A DNA stretch of 33,262 nucleotides from an uncultured Cryomorphaceae bacterium (GCA_913049845.1 CAJWZE010000013.1:1-33262); one strand, 5' to 3'. Shown: positions 16,270-25,595, numbered from the stretch's first letter. Numbers and translations: made by a program. Notes: generated from the letters alone by a model not told the origin.

Positions 16270-18447
16270 CTATTCTCCGTAATACGGCTCAAAATCAATC
16301 TGTTTACGCTCCAAATCGACATTTTTAACACGAATAGTCATCGGGTCCCCAAGTTGGTAGATGCGTTTTGAGCTCTCGCCCTCGATACAGTAATTCTTGC
16401 TGTCAAATGTGTAATAATCGTCTCGGAATGCGTTTATACGAATCATTCCCTCACAATAATTATCGGCCAATTCTACATAGACTCCCCACTCTGTGACGCC
16501 GGAAATTACCCCCATAAAGGTGTCACCAATATGTTGCTCCAAGAATACCGCTTGCATGTACTTTATGGACGCACGTTCTGCATCACTTGCCGCCTTCTCG
16601 CGTTCCGAGCTGTGTTCACACAACTCTTCGTACGGTCCAAATTGCGGTGACTTTCCTCCATCCAAATAATGTTGAAGTAAGCGATGAACAATCACGTCTG
16701 GGTACCTTCGGATAGGCGAAGTAAAATGCGTGTAATACTCGAAGGCCAGCCCGTAATGTCCAATATTCTGGGTGGTATACTTAGCCTTACTCATCGTTCG
16801 GATCGTGAGCGTTTCAATCATATTCGCCTCAGGGGTGTTTTTCACCTTGGACAACATCTTGTTCAAACTATTGGTTACCGCTTTTCTACTGTTCAGCCTG
16901 ACCTCGTGTCCAAACTGCTTCACAAAGGTGCTCAGGTCTTGCAGCTTCGTTGGATCCGGATCGTCGTGGATACGATAAACAAAGGTGTTTGTGGAAGGCT
17001 CACCGCTCTTCGAGCGGCCAATAAAGGCTGCCACACTGCGGTTGGCCAAAAGCATAAATTCTTCAATAAGCTTATTAGCGTCCTTACCGACCTTGAAGTA
17101 CACCCCTTGAGGCTTATTGTCCTCTCCCAATCGGAACTTCACTTCCTTTTTATCGAAGCTCAACGCTCCAGAATTCATACGTTTCTGACGCATGATCTTC
17201 GCCATCTTATCAAGGAGTCGAATTTCCGTGTAGAAGTCCGCCTTCGCTCCGTCCGGATGGACATCTTCTATGATTTCTTGCGCCTCCTCGTAAGCGAATC
17301 TTCGGTCCGAATGAATGGCAGTGCGGCCAAACCATTGGTTTAAAATATTGGCCTCTTCGTCCATCTCGAAAACGGCTGAGAAGGTATATTTGTCTTCATT
17401 GGGGCGTAATGAACATGCCCTGTTGGATAGAATCTCTGGCAACATAGGCACAACACGATCTACTAAATAAACACTCGTAGCTCGTTCAACGGCCTCGTCG
17501 TCTAAAATAGATCCAGGTTTTACATAATGGCTCACGTCCGCAATATGTACACCCACCTCCCAGTTTCCGTTTTCCAACTGTTGCAAGCTCAACGCATCAT
17601 CAAAATCCTTGGCGTCTACTGGGTCAATAGTAAAGGTCGGTACTGCTCTAAAGTCGCTGCGGTTTGCCGCTATTTCTTCTTCTATGATCGATGTGTCAAG
17701 AGTATTAGCTTCTCGTTCTACCTCTTCAGGGAACTCGTACGGCAATCCAAATTCTGCAAGTACTGCATGAATCTCTGTGTTATGCTCACCGGCATTCCCG
17801 AGCACCTTAATGATCTCGCCAAAAGGAGAACTTGCCTTCTCCGGCCAATCCACAATGCGGACGATAGCCTTCTGTCCGTGCTCTACGCCATTGAGCTTCT
17901 CTTTTGGAATGAAAATGTCGACCAGCATTTTTCTAGAAGACGGCACTAAGAAACCAAAATGCTTGCCCATCTCGATGGTTCCGACAAAGTCAGTCGTCTT
18001 ACGCTCTAAGATTTCGACAATTTCTCCTTCGAGTTTCTTTCCGCCGCGGCGAGCGAATAAACTGACACGAACCTTATCGCCGTTTAATGCCTTGTTCAAG
18101 TTTGGTGAACGAATTAGAATGTCTATTTCTGTATCTGGGCTTACCACATAGGCATTCCCGTTGCTCGCCATGTCCACGACCCCTTCGGTGTAGGTAGCGT
18201 TGTATTTCAATTTATATTTCCCACGGTCAACCATAATGATCTTTCCGGCCCGCTCCATGTCGCTAAGGGTCATCTCAATCTTAGCCTTAACCATAGCTGG
18301 TTTATAGCCAAGCTGAGCCGCGAGTTGCTTGTAGTTGAATTTTCGAGTAGGGTATTTGCGAAAAACAGCTTCAAGAGCGTGAGCATACTTTTTTACGTCA
18401 ATGCTCTGAGAGCGATTATTCGCTCTCCTGTTGTGTTTTCTTGCCAT
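16270..18447 (-). CDS. rnr: Ribonuclease R
   Basis: A 3'-5' exoribonuclease that degrades structured RNA, including rRNA and mRNA fragments. The 725-residue protein has an N-terminal winged-helix segment (about 20-85) and cold-shock OB domains (about 85-220). The RNB catalytic domain has the metal-binding motif DPVDAKDFDDA, with Asp275, Asp281, Asp283 and Asp284 as likely ligands. The C-terminal S1 domain begins near GVISGVTEWGVYVEL. A basic N-terminus (MARKHNRRANNR) may help RNA binding. A candidate promoter lies just upstream, and the small membrane coiled-coil gene follows in the same direction. Confidence 0.97.
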   Translation of the reverse strand: MARKHNRRANNRSQSIDVKKYAHALEAVFRKYPTRKFNYKQLAAQLGYKPAMVKAKIEMTLSDMERAGKIIMVDRGKYKLKYNATYTEGVVDMASNGNAYVVSPDTEIDILIRSPNLNKALNGDKVRVSLFARRGGKKLEGEIVEILERKTTDFVGTIEMGKHFGFLVPSSRKMLVDIFIPKEKLNGVEHGQKAIVRIVDWPEKASSPFGEIIKVLGNAGEHNTEIHAVLAEFGLPYEFPEEVEREANTLDTSIIEEEIAANRSDFRAVPTFTIDPVDAKDFDDALSLQQLENGNWEVGVHIADVSHYVKPGSILDDEAVERATSVYLVDRVVPMLPEILSNRACSLRPNEDKYTFSAVFEMDEEANILNQWFGRTAIHSDRRFAYEEAQEIIEDVHPDGAKADFYTEIRLLDKMAKIMRQKRMNSGALSFDKKEVKFRLGEDNKPQGVYFKVGKDANKLIEEFMLLANRSVAAFIGRSKSGEPSTNTFVYRIHDDPDPTKLQDLSTFVKQFGHEVRLNSRKAVTNSLNKMLSKVKNTPEANMIETLTIRTMSKAKYTTQNIGHYGLAFEYYTHFTSPIRRYPDVIVHRLLQHYLDGGKSPQFGPYEELCEHSSEREKAASDAERASIKYMQAVFLEQHIGDTFMGVISGVTEWGVYVELADNYCEGMIRINAFRDDYYTFDSKNYCIEGESSKRIYQLGDPMTIRVKNVDLERKQIDFEPYYGE

Positions 18448-18457
18448 AATCTAGAGG

Positions 18458-18486
18458 TAAAAATACGGCCTTTCAAGCACTACCAA
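18458..18486 (-). promoter_or_regulatory. Candidate promoter for rnr
   Basis: On the minus strand TTG (complement of 18484-18486), an 18-base spacer and TATTTTTA (complement of 18458-18465) fit TTG-N-TAnnTTTG with one mismatch at the last base. The start codon would lie about 10 bases beyond the -7 box, giving a near-leaderless mRNA. Confidence 0.4.
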
Positions 18487-18699
18487 CGGCCTATTGTTAT
18501 AATTGTTATGATTAATTTGAAGAAATTCCTCCCGCCAAAAGCACTCTTGGTATTGTTATTGTTTTATAACCGTTAGTGCTCCTAATTTCCTCATACGGTT
18601 ACAACTCAAAAAGGACATTCGCTTCGTATCCTAACCTAGTTGAATATATGAGTTGGCCGTAATGAGGTTTTTTTTTAAATACCTTTTCAATCTCATTAA
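18487..18699. other. AT-rich non-coding stretch with short inverted repeats
   Basis: No supported gene. It contains AACCGT and ACGGTT arms at about 18570-18600. It also has TAATGAG (18660-18666) paired with CTCATTA (18692-18698) around a T-rich 25-base loop, just before the ATG of the gene remnant at 18700. Their role is unknown. Confidence 0.4.
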
Positions 18700-18980
18700 A
18701 TGAAACAAACGCTTGCTGTTGCATCCTTAAGGGTTCTATTCTTTGCATTCACACTTCCGCTAAATAATCAACAGCCTCTACGCTCTCAGCGAGTTTTGCA
18801 TAAACAAATACCTATGAGATACGGATTGAGATCGAAGTTCTTGCCCCAGATAGCGGTCTGATATCTGCCCTCAGTGAAATCAGAGCTGTTAGTGCCCAAG
18901 AAGCCACTAAACTTAATGCCCGCATCGCGAAAGTGGAAGCCCTGGTGAAGTCTGGCAAGCGCACCAAACAAGAGGGCTAG
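18700..18980 (+). pseudogene. Probable frameshifted small gene remnant
   Basis: An ATG at 18700 opens a frame with a signal-peptide-like start (MKQTLAVASLRVLFFAFTLP) that ends at TGA 18859-18861. A second frame, overlapping from about 18804, runs to TAG at 18978-18980. It reads TNTYEIRIEIEVLAPDSGL and then ISALSEIRAVSAQEATKLN..., an amphipathic coiled-coil-like helix with a Lys-rich end. Together they look like one small exported coiled-coil protein split by a frameshift. A plus-strand terminator-like hairpin follows at 19000. I do not recognise the family. Confidence 0.35.
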
Positions 18981-18999
18981 GTGGGTTCTAAAAGATGGA

Positions 19000-19035
19000 G
19001 GGCTATGGGAAGATTAGATGCTAGCCCTTTCTTTC
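19000..19035 (+). terminator. Hairpin terminator after the gene remnant
   Basis: GGGCTA (19000-19005) pairs with TAGCCC (19022-19027) around a 16-base loop, followed by TTTCTTTC. It is oriented to end plus-strand transcription from the remnant at 18700-18980. Confidence 0.5.
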
Positions 19036-19135
19036 AATAAGGTGCGTTTAACGAAAAGGTATACGCAGACTAGTTGGCTCAAAATTTTCAATTTTAACTG
19101 AATGCGCAGGTCAAAGACCGCGGTCGTATGCAATT

Positions 19136-19165
19136 AAAAAGCCCCTCACTGTCGTAAAGGGCTTT
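19136..19165 (-). terminator. Intrinsic terminator of tRNA-Gln
   Basis: On the minus strand AAAGCCC (complement of 19159-19165), a 14-base loop and GGGCTTT (complement of 19138-19144) form a stem ending in five T residues, starting 6 bases beyond the 3' end of the tRNA. Confidence 0.7.
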
Positions 19166-19170
19166 CATTG

Positions 19171-19241
19171 TTACCCGACTAGGACTCGAACCTAGAATAA
19201 CGGTACCAAAAACCGGTGTGTTGCCATTACACTATCGGGCA
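19171..19241 (-). tRNA. tRNA-Gln (anticodon UUG)
   Basis: The reverse complement folds as a cloverleaf. The acceptor is TGCCCGA/TCGGGTA with one G-U pair, the D-stem GTGT/ACAC and the anticodon stem CCGGT/ACCGT. The anticodon loop is TTTTGGT with TTG at positions 34-36. The T-arm is CTAGG-TTCGAGT-CCTAG. The discriminator base is A and CCA is not encoded. The outermost anticodon-stem pair is a C-U mismatch. A -7 box precedes it and a terminator follows. Confidence 0.95.
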
Positions 19242-19261
19242 ATCATCCCATTTGGGGACGG

Positions 19262-19269
19262 CAAATATA
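19262..19269 (-). promoter_or_regulatory. -7 promoter element of tRNA-Gln
   Basis: On the minus strand TATATTTG is a perfect TAnnTTTG, about 20 bases upstream of the tRNA 5' end. The nearest TTG (complement of 19294-19296) is 24 bases further upstream, slightly longer than the usual spacing. Confidence 0.6.
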
Positions 19270-19413
19270 GTCCAAATGGCAAAATGCGAAAAACAACCAA
19301 GGAAAATTTTGTGGTTTAACATTCATTTCGAGGCTACGGGGCTGTGTTTTTCTTATTTTCGAGCCAATTACTGAATATGGGATGCCCATTATCCTGTTAA
19401 ACAAGCAAAATAG

Positions 19414-22400
19414 GTGAATTACAACAAGCTCAATATAATCGCTGGATGGGCGGTCTTTGCCGTCGCAACGATTACTTATTTCATGACTATCGAGCCTACA
19501 ACCAGCTTCTGGGATTGTGGGGAATATATCGCGACATCCATTAAATTACAGGTTGGTCACCCTCCTGGTGCGCCTTTCTTTCAGTTGATGGGTAACCTCT
19601 TTGGCCAATTTGCCGGTACCTCAGAGAACCAAGCATTAATGGTGAATGCACTGAGCTCGCTTTCGAGCTCGTTCAGTATTCTATTTCTATTTTGGACGAT
19701 CACGGCGCTTTCAGCGAAACTGTTGGGCGGAAGGGAAAGTCTCGACAATGCCAGTATCATAGCAGTCATAGGTGCGGGCGCTGTAGGTGCCTTGGCCTAC
19801 ACCTTCTCGGACAGCTTTTGGTTCTCCGCAGTAGAAGGTGAAGTATACGCTATGAGCTCATTCTTTACGGCAGTAGCCTTCTGGGCTGTACTAAAATGGG
19901 AACAGGCCGTAGATACGGATCCGGATGCCAACAAGTGGTTGCTGCTTATCGCTTATTTGGTAGGTCTTTCAGTAGGTGTACACATCCTCGTGTTCTTGAC
20001 CATTCCGGCCATTGGGATGATTTATTACTTCAAAAAATACCCGAACCCAACCCGCGGGGGCTTTATCATCGCGAACGGCGCAAGTATTGCTATTCTGGGA
20101 CTTGTATTTGCTTTTATCATTCCAATCGTATTGAAATTATTTAGTACGTTAGAAATCACATTCGTCAACAGCTTTGGTCTGCCGTTCCACTCAGGAACAG
20201 TGGCTGCAACACTTATTCTAGTAGGTGTAATTTTCTTTGGAGTGCTTTCGACAGCTCGTAAAGAAAAGCCGCTCGCTCAGCAAGCGATTCTTGCAGTTAT
20301 GCTAATCGTAATGGGGTACTCTACATTCATCATTCTGGCTATTCGTTCAAATGCAAACACGCCTATTGACGAGAACAATCCGGAAGACGCGATGTCGCTT
20401 TTGGCTTACTACAACCGCGAGCAATACGGTGATTGGCCTATCCTATACGGGAAGTCATTCAATGCACCGTACGACCGCACAGAGCCGTTCGATGACGGGA
20501 AGCCTGTATACCAAAAAGGGTTTGCCGTAATGAAGGGTCCGAAGCAAGTGACCGCGTTCAAACTCCGCGGCGAGGCGGAATCTTACATAGCTGCCAATAA
20601 TGGCAACCTAAAGATTGATGCCAAATACTTGATGACCGACAGCAAGAAAGCCAGCAAACCAAACTACGACCCTAAGTATATGGGCTTCTTCCCGAGGATT
20701 TGGAACGACGACCCACAGTACAAGCAAAACTACATCAATATCATGGGCATCAAAAATCCAGATGCACCCATCTCTTTCGCACAGCACGTGAAATTCTTCT
20801 TCCAATACCAAGTGGGGGCTATGTATTTCCGCTACTTTATGTGGAACTTCTCTGGGCGTCAAAACGACGCGCAACACCGAGGAGAGTTGACTAAAGGAAA
20901 CTGGATTACTGGTATTCCTTTTGTCGACAGTTTTCGATTGGGCGGGCAAGACAACTTACCTGAATCCTGGAAAAACGACCCAGCCCGTAACACCTACTTC
21001 ATGTTGCCTTTCCTGCTCGGAATCTTTGGATTGTACTACCAATACAAGAAAAATAAGAAGGACGCTTGGGCCGTAACGCTCTTCTTCTTGCTTACAGGTC
21101 TAGCCATTGTTGTCTACACTAACCATAAACCTTACGAACCGAGAGAACGTGATTACGCTTTTGTTGGGTCGTTCTATGCTTATGCTGTTTGGATTGGTAT
21201 CGGTGCGCTCGGTATTTGGGACACATTGCGAACCAAGATGAGTCCGATGGTGGCATCTTGCCTCGTCGTAGGTGTAACTATGCTTGCTGTACCGGTTCGC
21301 ATGGCTGCGGAAAACTGGGACGACCACAACCGTAGCAACAGATATACGGCTCGCGACATTGCAAAGGCATATCTCGATAGTTGTGAACCGAATGCCATCT
21401 TATTCACCAACGGTGATAATGACACGTTCCCACTCTGGTACGTCCAAGAGGTTGAGGGCTATAGAACAGACGTCCGCATTGTCAACTTGAGTCTCCTAAA
21501 TACCGATTGGTACATCGACCAGCAGCGTCGTGCAGCATACGATGGTGAAGCTGTACCATTCAGCTTCGAATGGAACCAATACGTTCAAGGAACGCGCGAT
21601 GTACTTTACTATCGTGACCTTGGCGTGAAGGGCCGGTGGGACGTGAAAGACTTCGTTCAATTCACCAAGCGCAACGACTCTCAGGTGAAATTTAAAACGT
21701 CAGGCAACAAGGAATTACCGTTGTACCCACAAAAGAAATTGCGCATCAATATCGACAAAGAGGCTGTATTTGCAAACGGCGTTGTAGATCTGAAAGACAG
21801 CGCAAGTGTTGTGGATTACATCGACTGGAACTGGAAGTCTAACGTAATCACCAAGCGCGATTTGATGGTTATTGACCTAGTCGCAAACAACAATTGGGAA
21901 CGCCCTATCTACTTCTCTATTACAGTTGGAAACAATCCTAAAGCCTACTTCTGGCTTAATGATTACTTCCGCCTCGAGGGTATGGCCTACCGTTTTGTGC
22001 CAGTATACAGCCCTAACAACGCTCAGGGCATCGACTACGGGAAGGTTGACACGGAAATCATGTACGACAATTTGATGAACAAGTTTGCCTATGGCAACAT
22101 GGAACTTCCTGGCGTATACCTCGACGAAACCAACCGCCGGTTGAGCTATAATCTGCGCACTATTTTCGGGCGCCTAGCGAATGAATTGACCAAAGAAGGT
22201 CAAAACACTAAGGCTGTTGCAGTGCTCGACTTTGCCATGGAGAAAATGCCTGCTGAGAAGTTTGGTTACAACTACTTCCTATTTGGAATCATTGATTCAT
22301 ACTACCGCGCAGGAGCAACAGACAAAGCGCGTCAGTTGACCAATGAGTTTGCGGATTTCCTTGACAGTGAATTGAGCTATTATGAAGGTCTCGACCGTAA

Positions 22401-22542
22401 CGACCGCAAACGTATGAGAAACGAGTGGAGTACCGATCTTCAATTCTACCAGATGTTGTTCCGCAACATTCAGACGCACGATCAGGAGAATCAGCAAAAC
22501 TTCTACCAGCGTTATGCTGCTGTTGCGCAGAGCTTTCAGTAA
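19414..22542 (+). CDS. DUF2723 (TMEM260-like) multi-pass glycosyltransferase-family protein
   Basis: A 1042-residue inner-membrane protein of the DUF2723 family, common in Bacteroidota. It begins with GWAVFAVATITYFMTIEPTT and the family hallmark FWDCGE (32-37), whose Asp34 and Glu37 sit where GT-C transferases place catalytic acids, followed by LQVGHPPGAPFF. About a dozen membrane helices reach to residue ~630. The rest is soluble, probably periplasmic, with NGDNDTFPLWYVQ and a helical, TPR-like C-terminus from ~930. The human relative TMEM260 is an O-mannosyltransferase, so protein O-glycosylation of exported proteins is a reasonable inference, not shown here. It has a GTG start at 19414 and a strong terminator after the stop; it is a single-gene unit. 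Confidence 0.92.
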   Translation: MNYNKLNIIAGWAVFAVATITYFMTIEPTTSFWDCGEYIATSIKLQVGHPPGAPFFQLMGNLFGQFAGTSENQALMVNALSSLSSSFSILFLFWTITALSAKLLGGRESLDNASIIAVIGAGAVGALAYTFSDSFWFSAVEGEVYAMSSFFTAVAFWAVLKWEQAVDTDPDANKWLLLIAYLVGLSVGVHILVFLTIPAIGMIYYFKKYPNPTRGGFIIANGASIAILGLVFAFIIPIVLKLFSTLEITFVNSFGLPFHSGTVAATLILVGVIFFGVLSTARKEKPLAQQAILAVMLIVMGYSTFIILAIRSNANTPIDENNPEDAMSLLAYYNREQYGDWPILYGKSFNAPYDRTEPFDDGKPVYQKGFAVMKGPKQVTAFKLRGEAESYIAANNGNLKIDAKYLMTDSKKASKPNYDPKYMGFFPRIWNDDPQYKQNYINIMGIKNPDAPISFAQHVKFFFQYQVGAMYFRYFMWNFSGRQNDAQHRGELTKGNWITGIPFVDSFRLGGQDNLPESWKNDPARNTYFMLPFLLGIFGLYYQYKKNKKDAWAVTLFFLLTGLAIVVYTNHKPYEPRERDYAFVGSFYAYAVWIGIGALGIWDTLRTKMSPMVASCLVVGVTMLAVPVRMAAENWDDHNRSNRYTARDIAKAYLDSCEPNAILFTNGDNDTFPLWYVQEVEGYRTDVRIVNLSLLNTDWYIDQQRRAAYDGEAVPFSFEWNQYVQGTRDVLYYRDLGVKGRWDVKDFVQFTKRNDSQVKFKTSGNKELPLYPQKKLRINIDKEAVFANGVVDLKDSASVVDYIDWNWKSNVITKRDLMVIDLVANNNWERPIYFSITVGNNPKAYFWLNDYFRLEGMAYRFVPVYSPNNAQGIDYGKVDTEIMYDNLMNKFAYGNMELPGVYLDETNRRLSYNLRTIFGRLANELTKEGQNTKAVAVLDFAMEKMPAEKFGYNYFLFGIIDSYYRAGATDKARQLTNEFADFLDSELSYYEGLDRNDRKRMRNEWSTDLQFYQMLFRNIQTHDQENQQNFYQRYAAVAQSFQ

Positions 22543-22566
22543 ACGCTAGAAAAATTTAATGACTAC

Positions 22567-22593
22567 CCCCGCGCCGATGGCGCGGGGTTTTTT
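22567..22593 (+). terminator. Intrinsic terminator after the DUF2723 gene
   Basis: CCCCGCGCC (22567-22575), loop GAT and GGCGCGGGG (22579-22587) form a perfect 9-bp GC stem followed by six T residues, 24 bases after the stop codon. It separates this gene from the convergent helicase gene. Confidence 0.95.
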
Positions 22594-22616
22594 ATGCCAA
22601 AAACTTTTATGCCTCT

Positions 22617-25064
22617 TTACCCGAAATCAAGTTGCATGCGCTTGATGCGCTCTGCAAGACTTTCGTTACCCATGGTCTCGCGCAGTCGGTCCACAAGGAT
22701 TGGGAATGCCAACGGGGTGGGCTTATCAATCAAATTGAATAGGGTCTCCTGGTTTGCGATGCGCTCCAGGGCGGCACGCATGCGCGCTTCTTCTAACTGG
22801 AACTCGTGCACCTCCTCGTAGGCTTGGCGGAGAAGAAGGTTGTTCGGATCGTAATCGCGGAAGACCTCATACATCAGCTTGGTGCTGTTGATGAGCTGTT
22901 TGGTGGTTATGTTTTTGCCTGGATATCCGGTGAATACAAGGCCCGAAATCTGGGCAATTTCTCGGAATCGGCGCTGCATCATCTCACTCTCATTGAGGCT
23001 GCTCACTAAATCTTCTCGCAGGTGCTCTAGAGAAAAAATATCGCTGTCCAAACCATCTTCTACAGGTATGGGCTGATCGCTATAGAGTTCGAAACCGTAA
23101 TCGTTCATAGCAATACTAAAGGTCTGCTTACCGAAATAACCGAGGCGGTAAGAAAGCAACGAGGCCAAACCTTCGTGCACCAGGCGTCCTTCGAAGGGAT
23201 AGACGAAAAGGTGGTGGCCCTCTTTATCCTCGAGATACTCAATCAGGAATTGGTCCCTAGTAGGAACAGAGGAACGCTCCCTCTGCAAGGAGATGATAGG
23301 CTGCACAAGGGCTAACTCTGGGTCTTCAAAGGAAAGCCGCGTGGACGATTCCTCCAGCTTCTCCCTTAAAAAATAGCCCAGCTCAGCACTTAGTGGCATG
23401 CGTCCACCCATGTACGAAGGAACCTGTCCCTTCTTTTGCTTTGAGAGCCTGACTGTGGCCTCCATCCCTTTGAACCGAACGAGCTCCAAGCAATTTCCAG
23501 CAAACCAAAAGGCGTCGCCTGGAGTAAGCTTCGAGATGAAGTACTCTTCGACTTGGCCCAGGAATTTGCCTTTCTGAAACTTCACCTTGACCATCGTGGA
23601 GCTTACAATGGTACCGATGTTAAACTTATGGCGCATGCTCACCTTTCGCGAAATGACTTTGTACACCCCATCCTCGACAACGACCTTGTGAAAATCATCG
23701 TAACTCTCAAGGCTCTCGCCGCCGCGAACGATAAAATCCAAGCACCAATTCCATTCCTCATCGCTCACCGAAGCAAAGCTGGTGGTTCTCCGCACCTCAG
23801 AAAGTAGTTCTCCGCTTGTAAAGCCATCACTCACCGCTAGGGTGACCATATATTGTATCAATACGTCCAAGCTCCTTAAATAGGGCATTCTGTCCTCGTT
23901 GACCTTCTCGTCGACCGCCTTTCTTAACGCGGCACATTCCAACAACTCCAAGCTGTGCGTAGGCACAAAGTGAATCTTCGAGGTCGCCCCAGGTCGGTGG
24001 CCCGATCGACCCGCGCGTTGCACGAACCTACTGACCCCCTTGGGCGAACCGATCTGCACAACGCAGTCCACCGGTCGAAAATCGACCCCTAAATCCAAAG
24101 AAGAAGTACAGACTACGGCCTTGAGTCGGCCGTCGTACAGGGCCTCTTCAACCCAAGCGCGCACTTCTTTCGAAATAGCGCTGTGGTGCATTGCTAATAT
24201 CCCAGCCATCGAAGGATCGGCGGCCAAAATTTGCTGAAACCAAATCTCAGCCTGTGCACGGGTATTGGTAAAAATCAATGTGCTCTGGTTCTGATGAATG
24301 AGCGACACTACTTGCTCCAGCAATCGGATACCCAAATGCCCGGCCCACGGTAAGGTCTCCACCTCCTCCGGCAGAACGGGCTCAATGACCAGCGACTTTT
24401 CAATATTGGCCTTAATGGTCTGCGGCTCCACGCTGGGTTCGGCACCCATAAGGATCTCCATGCTCTCCTCCATATTTCCAATGGTGGCACTAATGCCCCA
24501 AATCCGCAATTCCGGCTGCAGCGCTCTAAACTTTGAGAGGAACAGCTCACATTGTACCGCTCTTTTGCTACCCATAAGCTCGTGCCATTCATCAATAACG
24601 ACCGTACGCAAGTTCTTGAAGAGCTTCGCATAGCCCTTGTTGCTTAGTATTACATGGATGCTCTCTGGTGTGGTGATTAAAATATGAGGTAGCTTCTTCT
24701 TTTGCGCCTGCTTGACCTTCTGCGTGCTATCGCCAGTGCGCATACCCACTTGCCATTCTGCGCCTAAGGCCTGAACGGCACGCTCCGCGCTCTGGTGGAT
24801 CTCCTTCGCTAGTGCACGGATGGGTGTGATCCAAATAAGTTGAACGCCATCGCACGAATTGTGGTCTGCTTCCATCCGCTCCACGCCCTCGGCGATGGCC
24901 GGCAAAAGCAACGAATAGGTTTTGCCGCTACCCGTTGGCGCATTGACTAATCCGCATCCTCCGTCGAGGTAGGTGCTCCATGCTTGTAGTTGAAACGGGA
25001 AAGGCTTCCAACCTTGGTCAGAAAACCAGCTGCGGCATCTATGCAAAGCTCCCGCAGAAGACAT
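22617..25064 (-). CDS. Lhr-like ligase-associated DEXH-box helicase
   Basis: An 815-residue superfamily 2 helicase predicted to act on DNA in damage response. Walker A is APTGSGKT (42-49), motif II DEWH (158-161), motif III SAT (192-194) and motif VI QRAGRSGHRPG (349-359). They are followed by a winged-helix and Lhr-core region including a YMGGRMPLSAELG segment. Length and motifs match the 'ligase-associated DNA damage response' helicase, normally encoded next to an ATP-dependent DNA ligase, an MBL-fold exonuclease and a phosphoesterase. None of those are in the window. Its ATG directly abuts the stop of the FMN reductase gene with no gap, and it is the last gene of the ten-gene minus-strand run. 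Confidence 0.92.
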   Translation of the reverse strand: MSSAGALHRCRSWFSDQGWKPFPFQLQAWSTYLDGGCGLVNAPTGSGKTYSLLLPAIAEGVERMEADHNSCDGVQLIWITPIRALAKEIHQSAERAVQALGAEWQVGMRTGDSTQKVKQAQKKKLPHILITTPESIHVILSNKGYAKLFKNLRTVVIDEWHELMGSKRAVQCELFLSKFRALQPELRIWGISATIGNMEESMEILMGAEPSVEPQTIKANIEKSLVIEPVLPEEVETLPWAGHLGIRLLEQVVSLIHQNQSTLIFTNTRAQAEIWFQQILAADPSMAGILAMHHSAISKEVRAWVEEALYDGRLKAVVCTSSLDLGVDFRPVDCVVQIGSPKGVSRFVQRAGRSGHRPGATSKIHFVPTHSLELLECAALRKAVDEKVNEDRMPYLRSLDVLIQYMVTLAVSDGFTSGELLSEVRRTTSFASVSDEEWNWCLDFIVRGGESLESYDDFHKVVVEDGVYKVISRKVSMRHKFNIGTIVSSTMVKVKFQKGKFLGQVEEYFISKLTPGDAFWFAGNCLELVRFKGMEATVRLSKQKKGQVPSYMGGRMPLSAELGYFLREKLEESSTRLSFEDPELALVQPIISLQRERSSVPTRDQFLIEYLEDKEGHHLFVYPFEGRLVHEGLASLLSYRLGYFGKQTFSIAMNDYGFELYSDQPIPVEDGLDSDIFSLEHLREDLVSSLNESEMMQRRFREIAQISGLVFTGYPGKNITTKQLINSTKLMYEVFRDYDPNNLLLRQAYEEVHEFQLEEARMRAALERIANQETLFNLIDKPTPLAFPILVDRLRETMGNESLAERIKRMQLDFG

Positions 25065-25595
25065 CTAACCTATAATTTTTGCGATGAGCCACTGGAATTG
25101 GTCCAAAAATTTTGGGTAATTCAGATTGAAGTGCTCTTCAGAAGGGTTACCGCTCTCGTCAAAGAGGTTTCCGGCACCGCTCACTTTAAGGTTATTCGGC
25201 AGTAAAATGCCGCCTACGTACAGCACCCAGGAGTAGAAGGCGTGCCACGCGTTTAGCCCGCCAAAAAGACCCGAGCTCACTGTAACGGCAGCCATTGGCT
25301 TTAGTTCGTATTCTGGCCGGAAGTAATCCAGAGCGTTCTTCATAGCGCCCGGCATTCCGCCGTTGTATTCTGGAAAGACAAAAAGCAACCCGTCTGCATC
25401 AGTTAGCGCAGCGCGCAGCATAGGTATCTGAGGAATGTCTAGACCGGTATCAAAGTTTGGAAAATCTAATTCACGCAAAGAAATTACCGTAGCATTCACG
25501 CCGTCTTTGGCATTCAGTGCATCGCACAGGAATTGAGCAATCTTAGCAGAATTGGAACCAGAACGTGGACTTCCTTGAATTACTGATATGTTCAT
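25065..25595 (-). CDS. NADPH-dependent FMN reductase / flavodoxin-fold oxidoreductase
   Basis: A 176-residue flavodoxin-like protein with an N-terminal FMN phosphate-binding loop GSPRSGSNS (8-16) and the family segment FPEYNGGMPGAMKNALDYF. This is typical of the NAD(P)H-dependent FMN reductase family (chromate/azo/quinone reductase-like). The physiological substrate is not predictable. The start is the ATG at 25595 (MNISVIQGSPR); an in-frame TTG at 25616 would add seven residues but is not needed for the fold. It sits 44 bases after gatC and abuts the helicase gene, so the two may be translationally coupled. Confidence 0.93.
   Translation of the reverse strand: MNISVIQGSPRSGSNSAKIAQFLCDALNAKDGVNATVISLRELDFPNFDTGLDIPQIPMLRAALTDADGLLFVFPEYNGGMPGAMKNALDYFRPEYELKPMAAVTVSSGLFGGLNAWHAFYSWVLYVGGILLPNNLKVSGAGNLFDESGNPSEEHFNLNYPKFLDQFQWLIAKIIG

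Noticed and set aside
16684-17343. Open frame of about 220 codons on the plus strand inside rnr
   Set aside because: It lies wholly antisense to a clear RNase R gene and its translation resembles no family; it is a shadow frame.
19116-19125. Palindrome GACCGCGGTC as an operator
   Set aside because: An isolated 10-base palindrome far from any start codon; no supporting context.
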